A stretch of 53,057 bases of DNA from Bizionia sp. (GTDB lineage: Bacteria; Bacteroidota; Bacteroidia; Flavobacteriales; Flavobacteriaceae): assembly GCA_020631395.1 (NCBI GenBank), contig JAHDHI010000029.1:1-53057 (forward strand), in the 5' to 3' direction. The notes beneath the pieces are model-generated. The model ran no database searches and was not told where the DNA came from. It saw nothing but the letters and a program-made list of their open reading frames with translations. Positions 17,337-25,288 of this stretch are shown here, piece by piece. Within the stretch, counting starts at the first letter, position 1; each line of letters begins with the position of its first letter. The position numbers and the translations under genes were made by a program.

Positions 17337-17864
17337 CTACCATGCATATCCAAACCCAACACCCAATCTTGGAACAACGCCATCGTCAGCACTTAAAATA
17401 TCTCCGCTAAAAGAAGCTGACACGTATTGAGCACCTCCATTCAAATCTATTGAAAACCCCGAATCAGAACCAAAAACCCACTGATATCCGAGAATCCCCC
17501 CACCTGCGACGTATGACACTTTCCCCTCAAGGATTCCGCGCTCTACATTAGAACTAGCATATGTTACAACGGGAGCAACATAAAGTCCCCTAGGCGCATC
17601 TTTAGAAGCAGACAAATAAAATTTATACTTCCCTTCAACTCCATAGCCTGTAGCTTTTTCCTCTCCTGTACTAAACCCTACGTCAGAACGGCTATATGCA
17701 AGTGACAGCTCTACTGAGCCTTTATTGGAAAGTGCTCTTTCGAAACTTAATTCTGCTGCGCCTAAAACAAGACCTAGAGGGTTGATTTTAAAAACATTTT
17801 GCTGAGCATTTACTCCTAAAAAGCCTAAGACAATAAATAGGATTACGAAATTTGATTTCTTCAT
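17337..17864 (-). CDS. Small outer-membrane beta-barrel protein, DUF3575-like
   Basis: A 20-residue signal peptide ends in VNAQ. The mature start NVFKINPLGLVLGAAELSFE fits DUF3575-like barrels. Alternating strands follow (GSVELSLAYSRSDVGF, GYGVEGKYKFYLS, RGLYVAPVVTYASS) and the last residues GVGFGYAW end in an aromatic, the usual signal for outer-membrane insertion. At 175 residues it should form about eight strands. Function is unknown; such proteins are abundant in this phylum. It is the first minus-strand gene after a 254-base gap and has no clear promoter. Confidence 0.75.
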   Translation of the reverse strand: MKKSNFVILFIVLGFLGVNAQQNVFKINPLGLVLGAAELSFERALSNKGSVELSLAYSRSDVGFSTGEEKATGYGVEGKYKFYLSASKDAPRGLYVAPVVTYASSNVERGILEGKVSYVAGGGILGYQWVFGSDSGFSIDLNGGAQYVSASFSGDILSADDGVVPRLGVGFGYAW

Positions 17865-18118
17865 TATTTTGATCTTTTTTTTGGATTAAAGGCTCAAAAT
17901 TGGCTTTTAAAAGTTATGCAACACATAAAAAAATCAGGAAATTTGTTCGGATTAGGGAAATTCAAACAAATTTTAGAATGTCATGTAGAAACCTCCGCTA
18001 TCAACCTTGAAATGAATCTATTAATTAAATTAACCTTATGAAGAAAGAATGGTGAAATTAGTGTGAGTTAAGGAAGAAGGAACTATAAAACGCAGCATTG
18101 AAAACTTGCTTAAGGATG

Positions 18119-19255
18119 TCAATGTTTCTTGGAGATAGACTTTTTAAAATTAACAGGTGTCATTTGTGTACTATTTTTAAAAGCCGCATAAAAAGAACTT
18201 TTGCTTTTGAAACCTGCTTCAAAGGCTATTCCTTCTATGGTCAGATTACTTCCTGAGTCGTTAATTAACAACTTCTTAGATTGCTCGACTCGATAATTGT
18301 TTATATACTGATTAAAATTTGATCCAATGTGAGAATTGATGATGATTGATAGTTTTCTAGGGTGCACACCTATTTTTTCGGAAACATCCACAATGGTTAG
18401 ATTTACATCTTTGAAAAGTTGATCTTCTTGAATTACTTTTCTCAGGCTTTCAATTATTTTTTCAATTGATTCGTCTTTTTCCCTAAAAACTTCTGACTTC
18501 AAAGTTCCTTCTTTGATGTCTTCAGTTCTTTTATTTGATATCAACAAGGTTACTTTATCTTGGGTAATACCCTTGAATGAAGCCCAAAAAACCAATGTCA
18601 ATTCCACAACGGATGCTGTTATAAAGAATATGTTTAAAAAATCATCTGCAACATCCTTTAATACAGCAAAAAACAAAGTCAACAAACCGAATGAAAAATA
18701 TAATAGAATTCCAAGTGTAAAGTATTTCACCCATTTCATTTCTTTGTATTCCAACGACGAGTACTGATCTCGTATGCTTTTCATATGCCTTTTGATTAGA
18801 GAAAAGGTTTTGATGACAATAATTACACTGTAAATTATCCCACAAATGAAAAAGAGACCATACAAAAAAGAATCATATGCGATTGCTGCAGCTTCTTCAC
18901 TTAGGAAAAAAAGACTACTCAAAAATATGAAATCAACGAGTCCAGGAAGTAAAACATAGTATTTTTTATGGTTTGAAAAAATAGATATCTCTTGAACGTA
19001 CAAATAAAACACTGGAAACAGCGTCCAAACAAAATCAAAAGGCAAATACTCCAATTTAGGGTAATGATTTGTTAGATTCAATTCTTCGACTATGCTTGTA
19101 ACAGATGTTAAGCCAAAAAGTATGATGAAAACCCCCAAATAGAAAGTATTTCTTTGCTGCTTTCTATCCAAAGCTATCAACAGGATACCAAACAACACTG
19201 CTTGAACCAATAAAACAATGTCCAAAATGGACTGCAATGAAAAATTATGCTCCAT
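18119..19255 (-). CDS. AraC-family transcriptional regulator with membrane-spanning N-terminus
   Basis: The first 240 residues contain about seven hydrophobic helices (for example IVLLVQAVLFGILLIAL and FYLGVFIILFGLTSV). The C-terminal third is an AraC-type DNA-binding domain with two helix-turn-helix units (VSEKIGVHPRKLSIIINSH and IEGIAFEAGFKSKSSFYAAFK). It would act as a membrane-bound sensor-regulator; the signal is unknown. The frame is open to 19276, but a perfect -7 element at 19274-19281 overlaps that start, so the ATG at 19255 (MEHNFSL) is chosen. No obvious target gene stands beside it. The ancestral neighbour upstream was probably dprA, before a cassette came between them. Confidence 0.87.
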   Translation of the reverse strand: MEHNFSLQSILDIVLLVQAVLFGILLIALDRKQQRNTFYLGVFIILFGLTSVTSIVEELNLTNHYPKLEYLPFDFVWTLFPVFYLYVQEISIFSNHKKYYVLLPGLVDFIFLSSLFFLSEEAAAIAYDSFLYGLFFICGIIYSVIIVIKTFSLIKRHMKSIRDQYSSLEYKEMKWVKYFTLGILLYFSFGLLTLFFAVLKDVADDFLNIFFITASVVELTLVFWASFKGITQDKVTLLISNKRTEDIKEGTLKSEVFREKDESIEKIIESLRKVIQEDQLFKDVNLTIVDVSEKIGVHPRKLSIIINSHIGSNFNQYINNYRVEQSKKLLINDSGSNLTIEGIAFEAGFKSKSSFYAAFKNSTQMTPVNFKKSISKKH

Positions 19256-19273
19256 AGTGAAAATTATGCTTAT

Positions 19274-19281
19274 CAAATATA
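19274..19281 (-). promoter_or_regulatory. -7 element for the AraC-type regulator
   Basis: On the minus strand this reads TATATTTG, a perfect TAnnTTTG match, giving a leader of about 15-19 bases before the ATG at 19255. The best TTG upstream is 23 bases away, longer than ideal. Confidence 0.45.
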
Positions 19282-19394
19282 ATCAACCTTTTTAAACTGA
19301 AAACCAAAAAGATACAAATTCCGTTTTGAAACAAATGACAGAGTTAAATTTACTAACCCGACAAATGGAAGTTCCTCCAAAGTTGTTTCCATAT

Positions 19395-19463
19395 TTAAAG
19401 ATCAAATAGCTTACCTGGCAATGGTCTAATTATCCCTTTCAATTCCATATTAAACAACACCCC
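19395..19463 (-). pseudogene. Displaced duplicate of the dprA 3' end
   Basis: On the minus strand these bases read GVLFNMELKGIIRPLPGKLFDL and a stop in two joined pieces: GVLFNMELKGIIRPL then PGKLFDL. The end of the intact dprA at 21924 reads GLLLNMELKGVIRPL then PGKLFEVV. The DNA is also nearly identical over a core of about 37 bases (one mismatch), so this is a nucleotide-level duplication. There is no start or upstream part of dprA here; the TetR gene stop codon begins four bases further on. The copy is in the same orientation as dprA and about 2.5 kb from it, with the TetR-monooxygenase cassette in between. Confidence 0.85.
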
Positions 19464-19466
19464 TTG

Positions 19467-20096
19467 TCAAGACAATACAAACTGATCTGGAAAAATATCA
19501 ACATACTGTTTTTTTGCTTCATCAGTTAAGTATGGGTAAATGCTTTGGCTTATAAGCAATGAATACCCCTCAATAGACTCTTTCGACAAAACGTCTACTT
19601 GAATCAAAATCGAAGAGAACCAAAAATTACTGATAACTTCCATCCTTTTGAATAAACTGTGATATTCATTTTTAAGCAATTCTTTACGAATCAATCCATT
19701 TTCAATAAGAATATCCACGATTTCCAAAAATTCCATCTCTCTTCGCTTTGAAAGTTCAGAATAATGGCTTTTTATCTTCTTATTTCTCCTTGTGATAGTT
19801 ATAAAATCCAGCAAGAAAAAATGATACTCGTAAAGTATCGAAGAAATTTCTCTTGAGATATTAAAAAACGATTCCAACAAATCATCGGTTTTCATTGAAG
19901 AAATACTATCGATTTTTTCAACTATTTGAAAATAGAGTGCTTCAACTATATCTTCTCGCTTTCTAAAGTGATATTGTAAATTCCCCACACTAATCCCTAC
20001 TTCATCAGCAATGGTCCTCAACGACACATTTGAAATTCCACAATCATTAAAAAGCCTTAAGGATTTTATTAAAATCTTTTGTTTTGTAGCATTCAT
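19467..20096 (-). CDS. TetR/AcrR-family transcriptional repressor
   Basis: The first 55 residues form a TetR helix-turn-helix: ATKQKILIKSLRLFNDCG, then SLRTIADEVGISVGNLQYHF and RKREDIVEALY. The C-terminal 150 residues are helical and form the ligand-binding and dimer domain, with no recognised ligand. The gene is divergent from a FAD-monooxygenase, with 84 bases between the start codons, and that gap holds two copies of a palindrome 30 bp apart. This layout strongly suggests that it represses both itself and the monooxygenase until a small molecule binds. Its own -7 element ends only five or six bases before the ATG, so the mRNA may be leaderless. The 3' end abuts the displaced dprA tail. Confidence 0.88.
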   Translation of the reverse strand: MNATKQKILIKSLRLFNDCGISNVSLRTIADEVGISVGNLQYHFRKREDIVEALYFQIVEKIDSISSMKTDDLLESFFNISREISSILYEYHFFLLDFITITRRNKKIKSHYSELSKRREMEFLEIVDILIENGLIRKELLKNEYHSLFKRMEVISNFWFSSILIQVDVLSKESIEGYSLLISQSIYPYLTDEAKKQYVDIFPDQFVLS

Positions 20097-20101
20097 TGCT
20101 A

Positions 20102-20109
20102 CAAAGATA
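20102..20109 (-). promoter_or_regulatory. -7 element of the TetR gene
   Basis: On the minus strand this reads TATCTTTG, a perfect match. It lies so close to the ATG at 20096 that the transcript would have almost no leader. The nearest TTG upstream (20138-20136) is 26 bases away, which is poor spacing. Confidence 0.45.
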
Positions 20110-20114
20110 TAACT

Positions 20115-20134
20115 TTTAGTACACTTGTACTAAA
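20115..20134. promoter_or_regulatory. TetR-type operator 1
   Basis: TTTAGTACA-CT-TGTACTAAA is a palindrome with perfect 9-bp arms and a two-base centre. It lies between the divergent TetR and monooxygenase genes and covers the TTG box of the monooxygenase promoter (20125-20127). Confidence 0.75.
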
Positions 20135-20157
20135 TCAATTGATTTTTAGTAGATTTG
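20125..20157 (+). promoter_or_regulatory. Promoter of the FAD-monooxygenase operon
   Basis: TTG at 20125-20127 and a perfect TAnnTTTG match (TAGATTTG, 20150-20157) are separated by 22 bases, slightly long. The leader would be about 18 bases. The TTG lies inside operator 1 and the -7 element inside operator 2, so binding at either site would block transcription. Confidence 0.6.
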
Positions 20158-20164
20158 CACTACA
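20145..20164. promoter_or_regulatory. TetR-type operator 2 (imperfect copy)
   Basis: TTTAGTAGATTTGCACTACA aligns with operator 1 over its full length with six mismatches, keeping TTTAGTA and the ACTA half. Its start is exactly 30 bp after that of operator 1, three turns of the helix, so two dimers would sit on the same face. Confidence 0.6.
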
Positions 20165-20180
20165 ACAACAATTGTTATTT

Positions 20181-21314
20181 ATGGATATAGATATTATAGG
20201 AGCTGGAATAGGAGGGTTAACCACTGCAATTGCCCTTGAACAAAAGGGTATAAAGACACGAATTTTTGAGCAAGCTGATAAAATAAAACCGGTTGGAGCT
20301 GGAGTTATTTTAGCCAATAATGCGATGCAAGTGTATGAAAATCTAGGATTGAGGAAAATAATTGAAGAAAATGGAAATCACATCTCCTCAATGAACATTA
20401 CCAAGGCAAATCTAAACCTCATGTCTAAGGTTGATTTATCCTTTTTCGAGAAAAAACACAAAGTAAGGAACATTGCTATTCATCGTGGTACTTTACAACA
20501 AATTCTAATGAACGAGTTAAAGTCTACAGATTTAAACCTAAACCACCATATAACCTCTGTTGAGCCAAATGACAATGGCTATGCACTAATGTTTGAAAAT
20601 GGAGAACAAATTCAATCTTCAACATTAATCGGCGCAGACGGGTTAAACTCTGTTGTGCGACAAAATTTGTTTCCAAACAGCGTGATAAGAAACGCCAAGC
20701 AAATTTGTTGGAGAGGAGTAACAGACTTTAAACTGCCTATCAAATACAAAAACGAACTAAATGAGGCTTGGGGAAAAAAAGATCGATTCGGATTCGTTCA
20801 AATAGCAGAAAATAAAGTCTATTGGTATGCTTTAAAGTCTTTCAAAAAAGATAAAGACGAATTTTTGGTAAACGACATTGAAACTTATTTTAGCAATTAC
20901 CATCCAATCGTCAATGAAATAATTGATTCGACCAAAGAAGAACAAATCAATACCGTAGAAATATCAGATTTAAAGCCAACCAACATTTGGCATAAAGAAA
21001 ACGTTTGCCTTATTGGTGATGCAGCACACGCTATGACTCCAAATTTGGGACAAGGTGCTTGTCAAGCAATAGAAGATGCCTACATCCTGTCCATGTGCTT
21101 GCATAAATATGATGAAAACATAGCTTTTAAAGAGTTTCAGAAATTAAGACTTCCAAAAGCACATCAAGTTGTAAAGGCAAGTTGGATACTTGGAGAATTA
21201 GCGCATTTGTCAAACCCAATTCTAATTGGGATTCGTAACCAATTGATTAGATTGGCGCCTTCCTCTCTCAACAGAAAACAATCAGAACAAATTTTTCAAA
21301 TACCAAACTTATGA
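20181..21314 (+). CDS. FAD-dependent monooxygenase (class A flavoprotein)
   Basis: This single-component flavin hydroxylase would use NAD(P)H and oxygen to hydroxylate a small, often aromatic or heterocyclic substrate. The Rossmann motif GAGIGG is at residues 7-12, the second FAD/NAD contact GADGLNSVVR at 151-160, and the ribityl-binding GDAAHAMTPNLGQG at 279-292. The last motif resembles the urate/salicylate hydroxylase and zeaxanthin epoxidase branch more than the tetracycline-inactivating TetX branch, but the substrate cannot be told. The ATG at 20181 (MDIDIIGAG) is chosen because the open frame upstream covers the promoter and operators. The 3' end overlaps the next gene by four bases (ATGA). 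Divergent TetR control suggests substrate-induced detoxification or catabolism. Confidence 0.9.
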   Translation: MDIDIIGAGIGGLTTAIALEQKGIKTRIFEQADKIKPVGAGVILANNAMQVYENLGLRKIIEENGNHISSMNITKANLNLMSKVDLSFFEKKHKVRNIAIHRGTLQQILMNELKSTDLNLNHHITSVEPNDNGYALMFENGEQIQSSTLIGADGLNSVVRQNLFPNSVIRNAKQICWRGVTDFKLPIKYKNELNEAWGKKDRFGFVQIAENKVYWYALKSFKKDKDEFLVNDIETYFSNYHPIVNEIIDSTKEEQINTVEISDLKPTNIWHKENVCLIGDAAHAMTPNLGQGACQAIEDAYILSMCLHKYDENIAFKEFQKLRLPKAHQVVKASWILGELAHLSNPILIGIRNQLIRLAPSSLNRKQSEQIFQIPNL

Positions 21315-21736
21315 TTATCTTAATTCTATCTATAATACTGTTTTTTATTTATACAGTACTTGGAGGCTTTCATTTTTACTGGCTTTTTGGTGGTACTTGG
21401 GGATTAAAAAAGGTTATCCCTACAAAAGGCAATGAGGCAAATACACTTGCGATTCCCAAATTTGCAACCTTAATCGTTGCACTGGTGTTAGTTACATTTG
21501 GACTTGTCTATCTTATAAAATCTGGACTCATAAGTGTTAAAGCCCCAAATTGGGTGACAAATTACGGCTATTGGTTTATTCCTTCTATTTTCATTTTACG
21601 CGCCATAGGAGACTTTAATTATGTTGGCTTTTTCAAAAAAATAAAAAATACCGAATTCGCAAAAGCAGATTCTAAAATATTTTCTCCATTATGTATAGGT
21701 CTTGGAGTTATTGGAATTTTAATAGTATTATATTAA
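21311..21736 (+). CDS. DUF3995 integral membrane protein
   Basis: The 141-residue protein has about four membrane helices. The signature of DUF3995 is visible: a GGFHFYWLFGGTWGLKKVIP-type first loop, a central LRAIGDFNYVGFFK and the end FSPLCIGLGVIGI. Function is unknown. Its ATG overlaps the monooxygenase stop codon by four bases (ATGA), so translation is probably coupled and it may serve the same pathway, for instance in handling the substrate at the membrane. The 3' end overlaps a possible decayed minus-strand frame. Confidence 0.8.
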   Translation: MIILILSIILFFIYTVLGGFHFYWLFGGTWGLKKVIPTKGNEANTLAIPKFATLIVALVLVTFGLVYLIKSGLISVKAPNWVTNYGYWFIPSIFILRAIGDFNYVGFFKKIKNTEFAKADSKIFSPLCIGLGVIGILIVLY

Positions 21737-21861
21737 TTCTTTTTATTGAAGATTTGATTTAACTTGCCCCCCACTCCCACTCCTATATTCCATTCACCGT
21801 TTTTAACACTAGTCTTACTGTTGTAATACAAAGTATTGCTATGAAAAAAGTAGAGGCGAGA
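21733..21861 (-). pseudogene. Possible 3' remnant of a beta-rich protein gene
   Basis: A 42-codon minus-strand frame with no start reads YFFHSNTLYYNSKTSV, then KNGEWNIGVGVGGKL and NQIFNKKN before its stop. The alternating pattern and glycines resemble the last strands of a barrel or secreted protein. A stop codon lies just upstream in frame. It stands between the cassette and dprA, so it could be left over from a gene that once followed dprA. Chance coding is not excluded. Confidence 0.3.
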
Positions 21862-21923
21862 TTAATATGTCTTTATCATTGAAATTGATGCTATTTTAAA
21901 GCGTCTCCATAAAAAGCTAAGTA

Positions 21924-23027
21924 TTAAACAACCTCAAATAACTTACCAGGCAATGGTCTAATTACCCCTTTCAATTCCATATTCAATAATAACCCTGCCA
22001 ATTTATAGGTTGGCATATCACAATTCAAAGCTATCGTGTCGAGCACCTTCTTGTCGTTGTCCTTGAGGTAGTTGTAAATTGTCTTTTCATTGTCATCCAA
22101 TTCTACAAACAATTGTCTTTGTACTACAGGTTTCTGGTTGTCCTCCAATTGCCAATTCAGCAAATACGGAATATCCAGAGGCGTGGATAACAAATGCGCC
22201 TTTTGTTGTTTTATTAGGTTGTTGCACCCGACACTTTGCGAATCTGTAATGCGTCCTGGCATCGCAAACACATCCCTATTGTAAGAGTTTGCTATGTCTG
22301 CTGTGACCAAACTCCCTCCCTTTTCGGCAGATTCAATGACTATCGTAGCTTCACTAATCCCGGCAATAATTCGATTGCGTTTCAAAAAATTGTTTCTATC
22401 AAATGAGTCCGTACTCCAAAAATCGGTAAAAAAACCACCATTGTTTTCCACCTCAGACATATATTTCTTATGTACTTTGGGATAGATTTGGTTTAATCCG
22501 TGAGCCAAACAACCAATGGTTTGTAGTTTATTTTTAATAGCTGCCTTATGTGCAGTTATATCCGTCCCGTACGCAAATCCAGAAACGATAGTCGGGTTGT
22601 ATATTGCTAAATCCTCGACTAATTTTTCGCAAAATGCAATGCCATTTGTGGTTATTTTCCGAGTACCGACTATGCTGATAACATGTTTTTTGTTAAGATT
22701 TATGTTTCCTCCCTCAAATAACAAGATTGGACTATCTATACAGTGTTTGAGTCGCTCCGGATAAGTTTCAGATGTGAAATAGTGACATTTTATATTTTCT
22801 TCTTTGATGAATTTCAGTTCTTTTTCTGCTGCCTCCAAATGGTTTTCCGCAAACAAATCGCTAACTGTGACACTTCCTATCCCATCGATCTTTAGGAGGC
22901 TTTGGCGTTTTTCCTTCAAAACGGCTTCGGCCGAACCACAATGGTTTATCAATTTCTTTGCTGTTATATCTCCAATTCTTGGTACATTTTGAAGGGCTAA
23001 AGCATAAATTAGGTCGTTTTCTGTCAT
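21924..23027 (-). CDS. dprA: DNA-processing protein DprA
   Basis: DprA binds incoming single-stranded DNA during natural transformation and loads RecA. An N-terminal helix-hairpin-helix region (VPRIGDITAKKLINHCG, LLKIDGIGSVTVSDL) precedes the Rossmann-like core, which has IVGTRKITTNG and VSGFAYGTDITAHKAAI, and GGSLVTADIANSYNRDVFAMPG further on. A winged-helix region closes the protein (NCDMPTYKLAGLLLNMELKG). The length of 367 is normal. The last 23 codons exist a second time at 19395-19463, separated by the TetR-monooxygenase cassette, so the present 3' end may be a recombinant one. Confidence 0.94.
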   Translation of the reverse strand: MTENDLIYALALQNVPRIGDITAKKLINHCGSAEAVLKEKRQSLLKIDGIGSVTVSDLFAENHLEAAEKELKFIKEENIKCHYFTSETYPERLKHCIDSPILLFEGGNINLNKKHVISIVGTRKITTNGIAFCEKLVEDLAIYNPTIVSGFAYGTDITAHKAAIKNKLQTIGCLAHGLNQIYPKVHKKYMSEVENNGGFFTDFWSTDSFDRNNFLKRNRIIAGISEATIVIESAEKGGSLVTADIANSYNRDVFAMPGRITDSQSVGCNNLIKQQKAHLLSTPLDIPYLLNWQLEDNQKPVVQRQLFVELDDNEKTIYNYLKDNDKKVLDTIALNCDMPTYKLAGLLLNMELKGVIRPLPGKLFEVV

Positions 23028-23115
23028 TCTTCTATTGATTCTACCTTTGTTAATGGAACTAATGTAAAACTTTTTAACTCGTCATGACAGATAGCGACAT
23101 AAAAACTGTAAAATC

Positions 23116-23802
23116 TTAAATGAACCCGCTCTCCTTTGCTTTGGAAAGCAATTCGCGATCATTGTTTTCCTTGACGTTGAATGTGGCATAAAGTGTACGC
23201 TTTCTTTTTTCTATGCCAGCTTTAGACAATGGAATCACCTTAGGTAGTTCTTTCATTTTCGATCCAATGGAAAGTTCATAGAGTATCTTTCTATCTATGT
23301 CATCCAACAATAGCTTGCTGGAAATGTTTTTTCGAAGTAACTCGACGACGGATCTGCTATAATAGGGGGGATCGTAAATCACGGTATTTATTATTTTATG
23401 CAATTCTTTGGAGGTAACATCATTTTTTATGATGAATCCATCTGGATTTATGCTTTTAACTATACTATGTATCCTATAATTGTCGTTTAAAAATGTAGAA
23501 ACGATGATCTTGGTCTTTGGCATCACTTTGTTAATCTTCAAACCGATGTCTTCTCCAGATAGGAATTTACCATCTTTCGATCTTTTTAACATTATGTCCA
23601 AGAAGACAATGTCTATGCTTTTTCCCTTGTCGACACATTCTTTGATTTTATCGTATGCTGTATCGCAATCTTCGGCTTCATCTATTTCGAAAAAGACATT
23701 CTCGTCTTCTTCCCTTATAATATTAAATGCATGCTTATAGGCTTCGGATATTAGGGGATGATCTTCAATAATCAAGATTGTATACTTTTTATTCTCTGAC
23801 AT
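23116..23802 (-). CDS. Orphan response regulator with C-terminal helix-turn-helix
   Basis: The receiver domain covers about residues 6-140: the acidic pair is IIEDHP, the phosphorylated aspartate is in DIVFLDIML (Asp69), and the conserved lysine lies in DGFIIKND. The C-terminal 65 residues (LLDDIDRKILYELSIGSKMKE, then LSKAGIEKRKRTL) look like a divergent LuxR-type DNA-binding domain. No histidine kinase gene is adjacent. The receiver has an insertion around RSKDGKFLSGEDIG. The target is unknown. It lies 88 bases upstream of dprA on the same strand. Confidence 0.85.
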   Translation of the reverse strand: MSENKKYTILIIEDHPLISEAYKHAFNIIREEDENVFFEIDEAEDCDTAYDKIKECVDKGKSIDIVFLDIMLKRSKDGKFLSGEDIGLKINKVMPKTKIIVSTFLNDNYRIHSIVKSINPDGFIIKNDVTSKELHKIINTVIYDPPYYSRSVVELLRKNISSKLLLDDIDRKILYELSIGSKMKELPKVIPLSKAGIEKRKRTLYATFNVKENNDRELLSKAKESGFI

Positions 23803-24349
23803 TATTATGATTCCTATTTATACTTTTTCATTGTGAATAATGATCAAAGTAATCTCAAAATTCAATGATAAAAAAACATAGCATCCTGTAATTTATAAAA
23901 AAAAGCTTACAAAAACCACAAGAAAAAACAGTCAAAACACACCACACATCCACTGTCTTACAAACACTTGCAAGTACAACCCGTAAAAATCATCACATTT
24001 TAAACTTTTGTTATTCATTTTATGCTTTACCTTAAAAAAACGTATGTTACGTATGCTTTTTACTCTTAAAAATGACTTCATCATAAATTGAATATTCCAA
24101 TTCTACAATGTAGACCCTAAACTTAAATACTGTTTTCGATATTGTTGACATCGTGTGATCCATCTTTGGATCCATACTTTATTTCCCTTGTTCTTTCTCC
24201 TGTTTTCGTGTTGAAATATGAAATTATGTGAAATCCATGTGGTTTTATGAAGTTGATTCAGAGCCTAAAAGATAAAGAGCTTTATCACTGTTAATAACTA
24301 ATACAAGGCAAACACCATTCTATTTCAATAAATGTCTAACTTTGTTTAT
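23803..24349. other. Non-coding stretch between the response regulator and the HU-SPOR gene
   Basis: I find no gene here. The part from about 23,905 to 24,000 is poor in G and rich in A and C on the plus strand. A short direct repeat CGTATG-TTA-CGTATG lies near 24,040 and a small inverted repeat GATCC...GGATC near 24,160. It should hold the divergent promoters of the two flanking genes. A TAnnTTTG match (TAACTTTG, 24337-24344) ends six bases before the HU-SPOR start codon, but no TTG is at a proper distance. Confidence 0.5.
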
Positions 24350-25288
24350 ATGCGATTAGAGACTTACATAAGCGATTTGTTATACCGTTACGAATGTGTT
24401 ACCGTACCTGAGTTTGGTGCTTTTTTATCACAACATGTATCTGCCACCGTGCATAAATCCACAAATGCGTTCTACCCTCCAAAGAAGAGGTTATCTTTTA
24501 ATGAACAAATACAAACCAATGATGGTTTATTGGCGCATTATGTTGCAGATGTGGAAAAAATATCCTTTGAAAGTGCTTCAAAAAAAATCGCTACACGTGT
24601 AAAGTCCTTGAAATCTCATTTGACGGAAGGCAAGGCTCTTAAATTTGAAAACATCGGTGAATTGACATTGAATCATGAGGGCAAGATACAATTCAACCCT
24701 TCTTATCATTTAAACTATTTGACCGATGCCTTTGGACTGTCTCAACTCGTTTCTCCTGCTGTAACACGTGAAACGTACAAAGAAGAGGTAGAAACCATTG
24801 AAAAGACTATACCTTTGATCGTCACCCCAGAAAGGCGAAAAGCTAGACCTTACCTAAAGTATGCTGCCGTTGCCGTGATTGCATTGACACTTGGAGGCTT
24901 GGCTGTTTCCAACTATTACATAAAAAGTATAGAATCTCACAACCAATTGGCTCAAGAAGAAGCCAACAAACAATTGGATAACAAGATCCAAGAAGCTACG
25001 TTTGTTATTAACAATCCCTTACCTGCTGCCACTTTGAGCGTAAACAAACAATCTGGCAACTACCATGTTGTTGCCGGTGCATTCAGGATTGAGGAAAATT
25101 GTGACAAGAAGGTAGAGCAATTGATAGCACTAGGTTACAACGCTAGAAAGATAGGTATAAACAAATATGGACTACATCAGGTAGCCTATGCTAGTTACTC
25201 TGATAGAATCGATGCCTTGGACGCTTTAAATGACATCAAGTCATCTAACAATAATGATGCTTGGCTGCTGGTTAAACAATTGGATTAA
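24350..25288 (+). CDS. HU-like/SPOR-domain inner-membrane protein
   Basis: The N-terminal 140 residues (YECVTVPEFGAFLSQ, TNDGLLAHYVADVEK, GKALKFENIGELTLNHEGK) resemble the HU-like domain found in this phylum. A membrane helix follows (about 168-190, YAAVAVIALTLGGLAVSNYYI in form). A SPOR domain covers the last 80 residues (GNYHVVAGAFRIEENCDKKV), the fold that binds denuded glycan strands at division sites. The protein therefore links a DNA-binding-like cytoplasmic domain to the septal wall, but its role is not established. The ATG at 24350 (MRLETYISDLLYRYE) fits the family better than an ATG at 24332. Confidence 0.87.
   Translation: MRLETYISDLLYRYECVTVPEFGAFLSQHVSATVHKSTNAFYPPKKRLSFNEQIQTNDGLLAHYVADVEKISFESASKKIATRVKSLKSHLTEGKALKFENIGELTLNHEGKIQFNPSYHLNYLTDAFGLSQLVSPAVTRETYKEEVETIEKTIPLIVTPERRKARPYLKYAAVAVIALTLGGLAVSNYYIKSIESHNQLAQEEANKQLDNKIQEATFVINNPLPAATLSVNKQSGNYHVVAGAFRIEENCDKKVEQLIALGYNARKIGINKYGLHQVAYASYSDRIDALDALNDIKSSNNNDAWLLVKQLD

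Noticed and set aside
20181-21314. Assignment of the monooxygenase as a tetracycline-inactivating TetX
   Set aside because: The shared FAD motifs are common to the whole class; the GDAAHAMTPNLGQG region fits the urate/salicylate hydroxylase branch better, so resistance cannot be claimed.
23905-24000. Possible replication origin in the A/C-rich non-coding stretch
   Set aside because: No DnaA-box cluster (TTATCCACA-like) was found and the flanking genes are not origin-linked.
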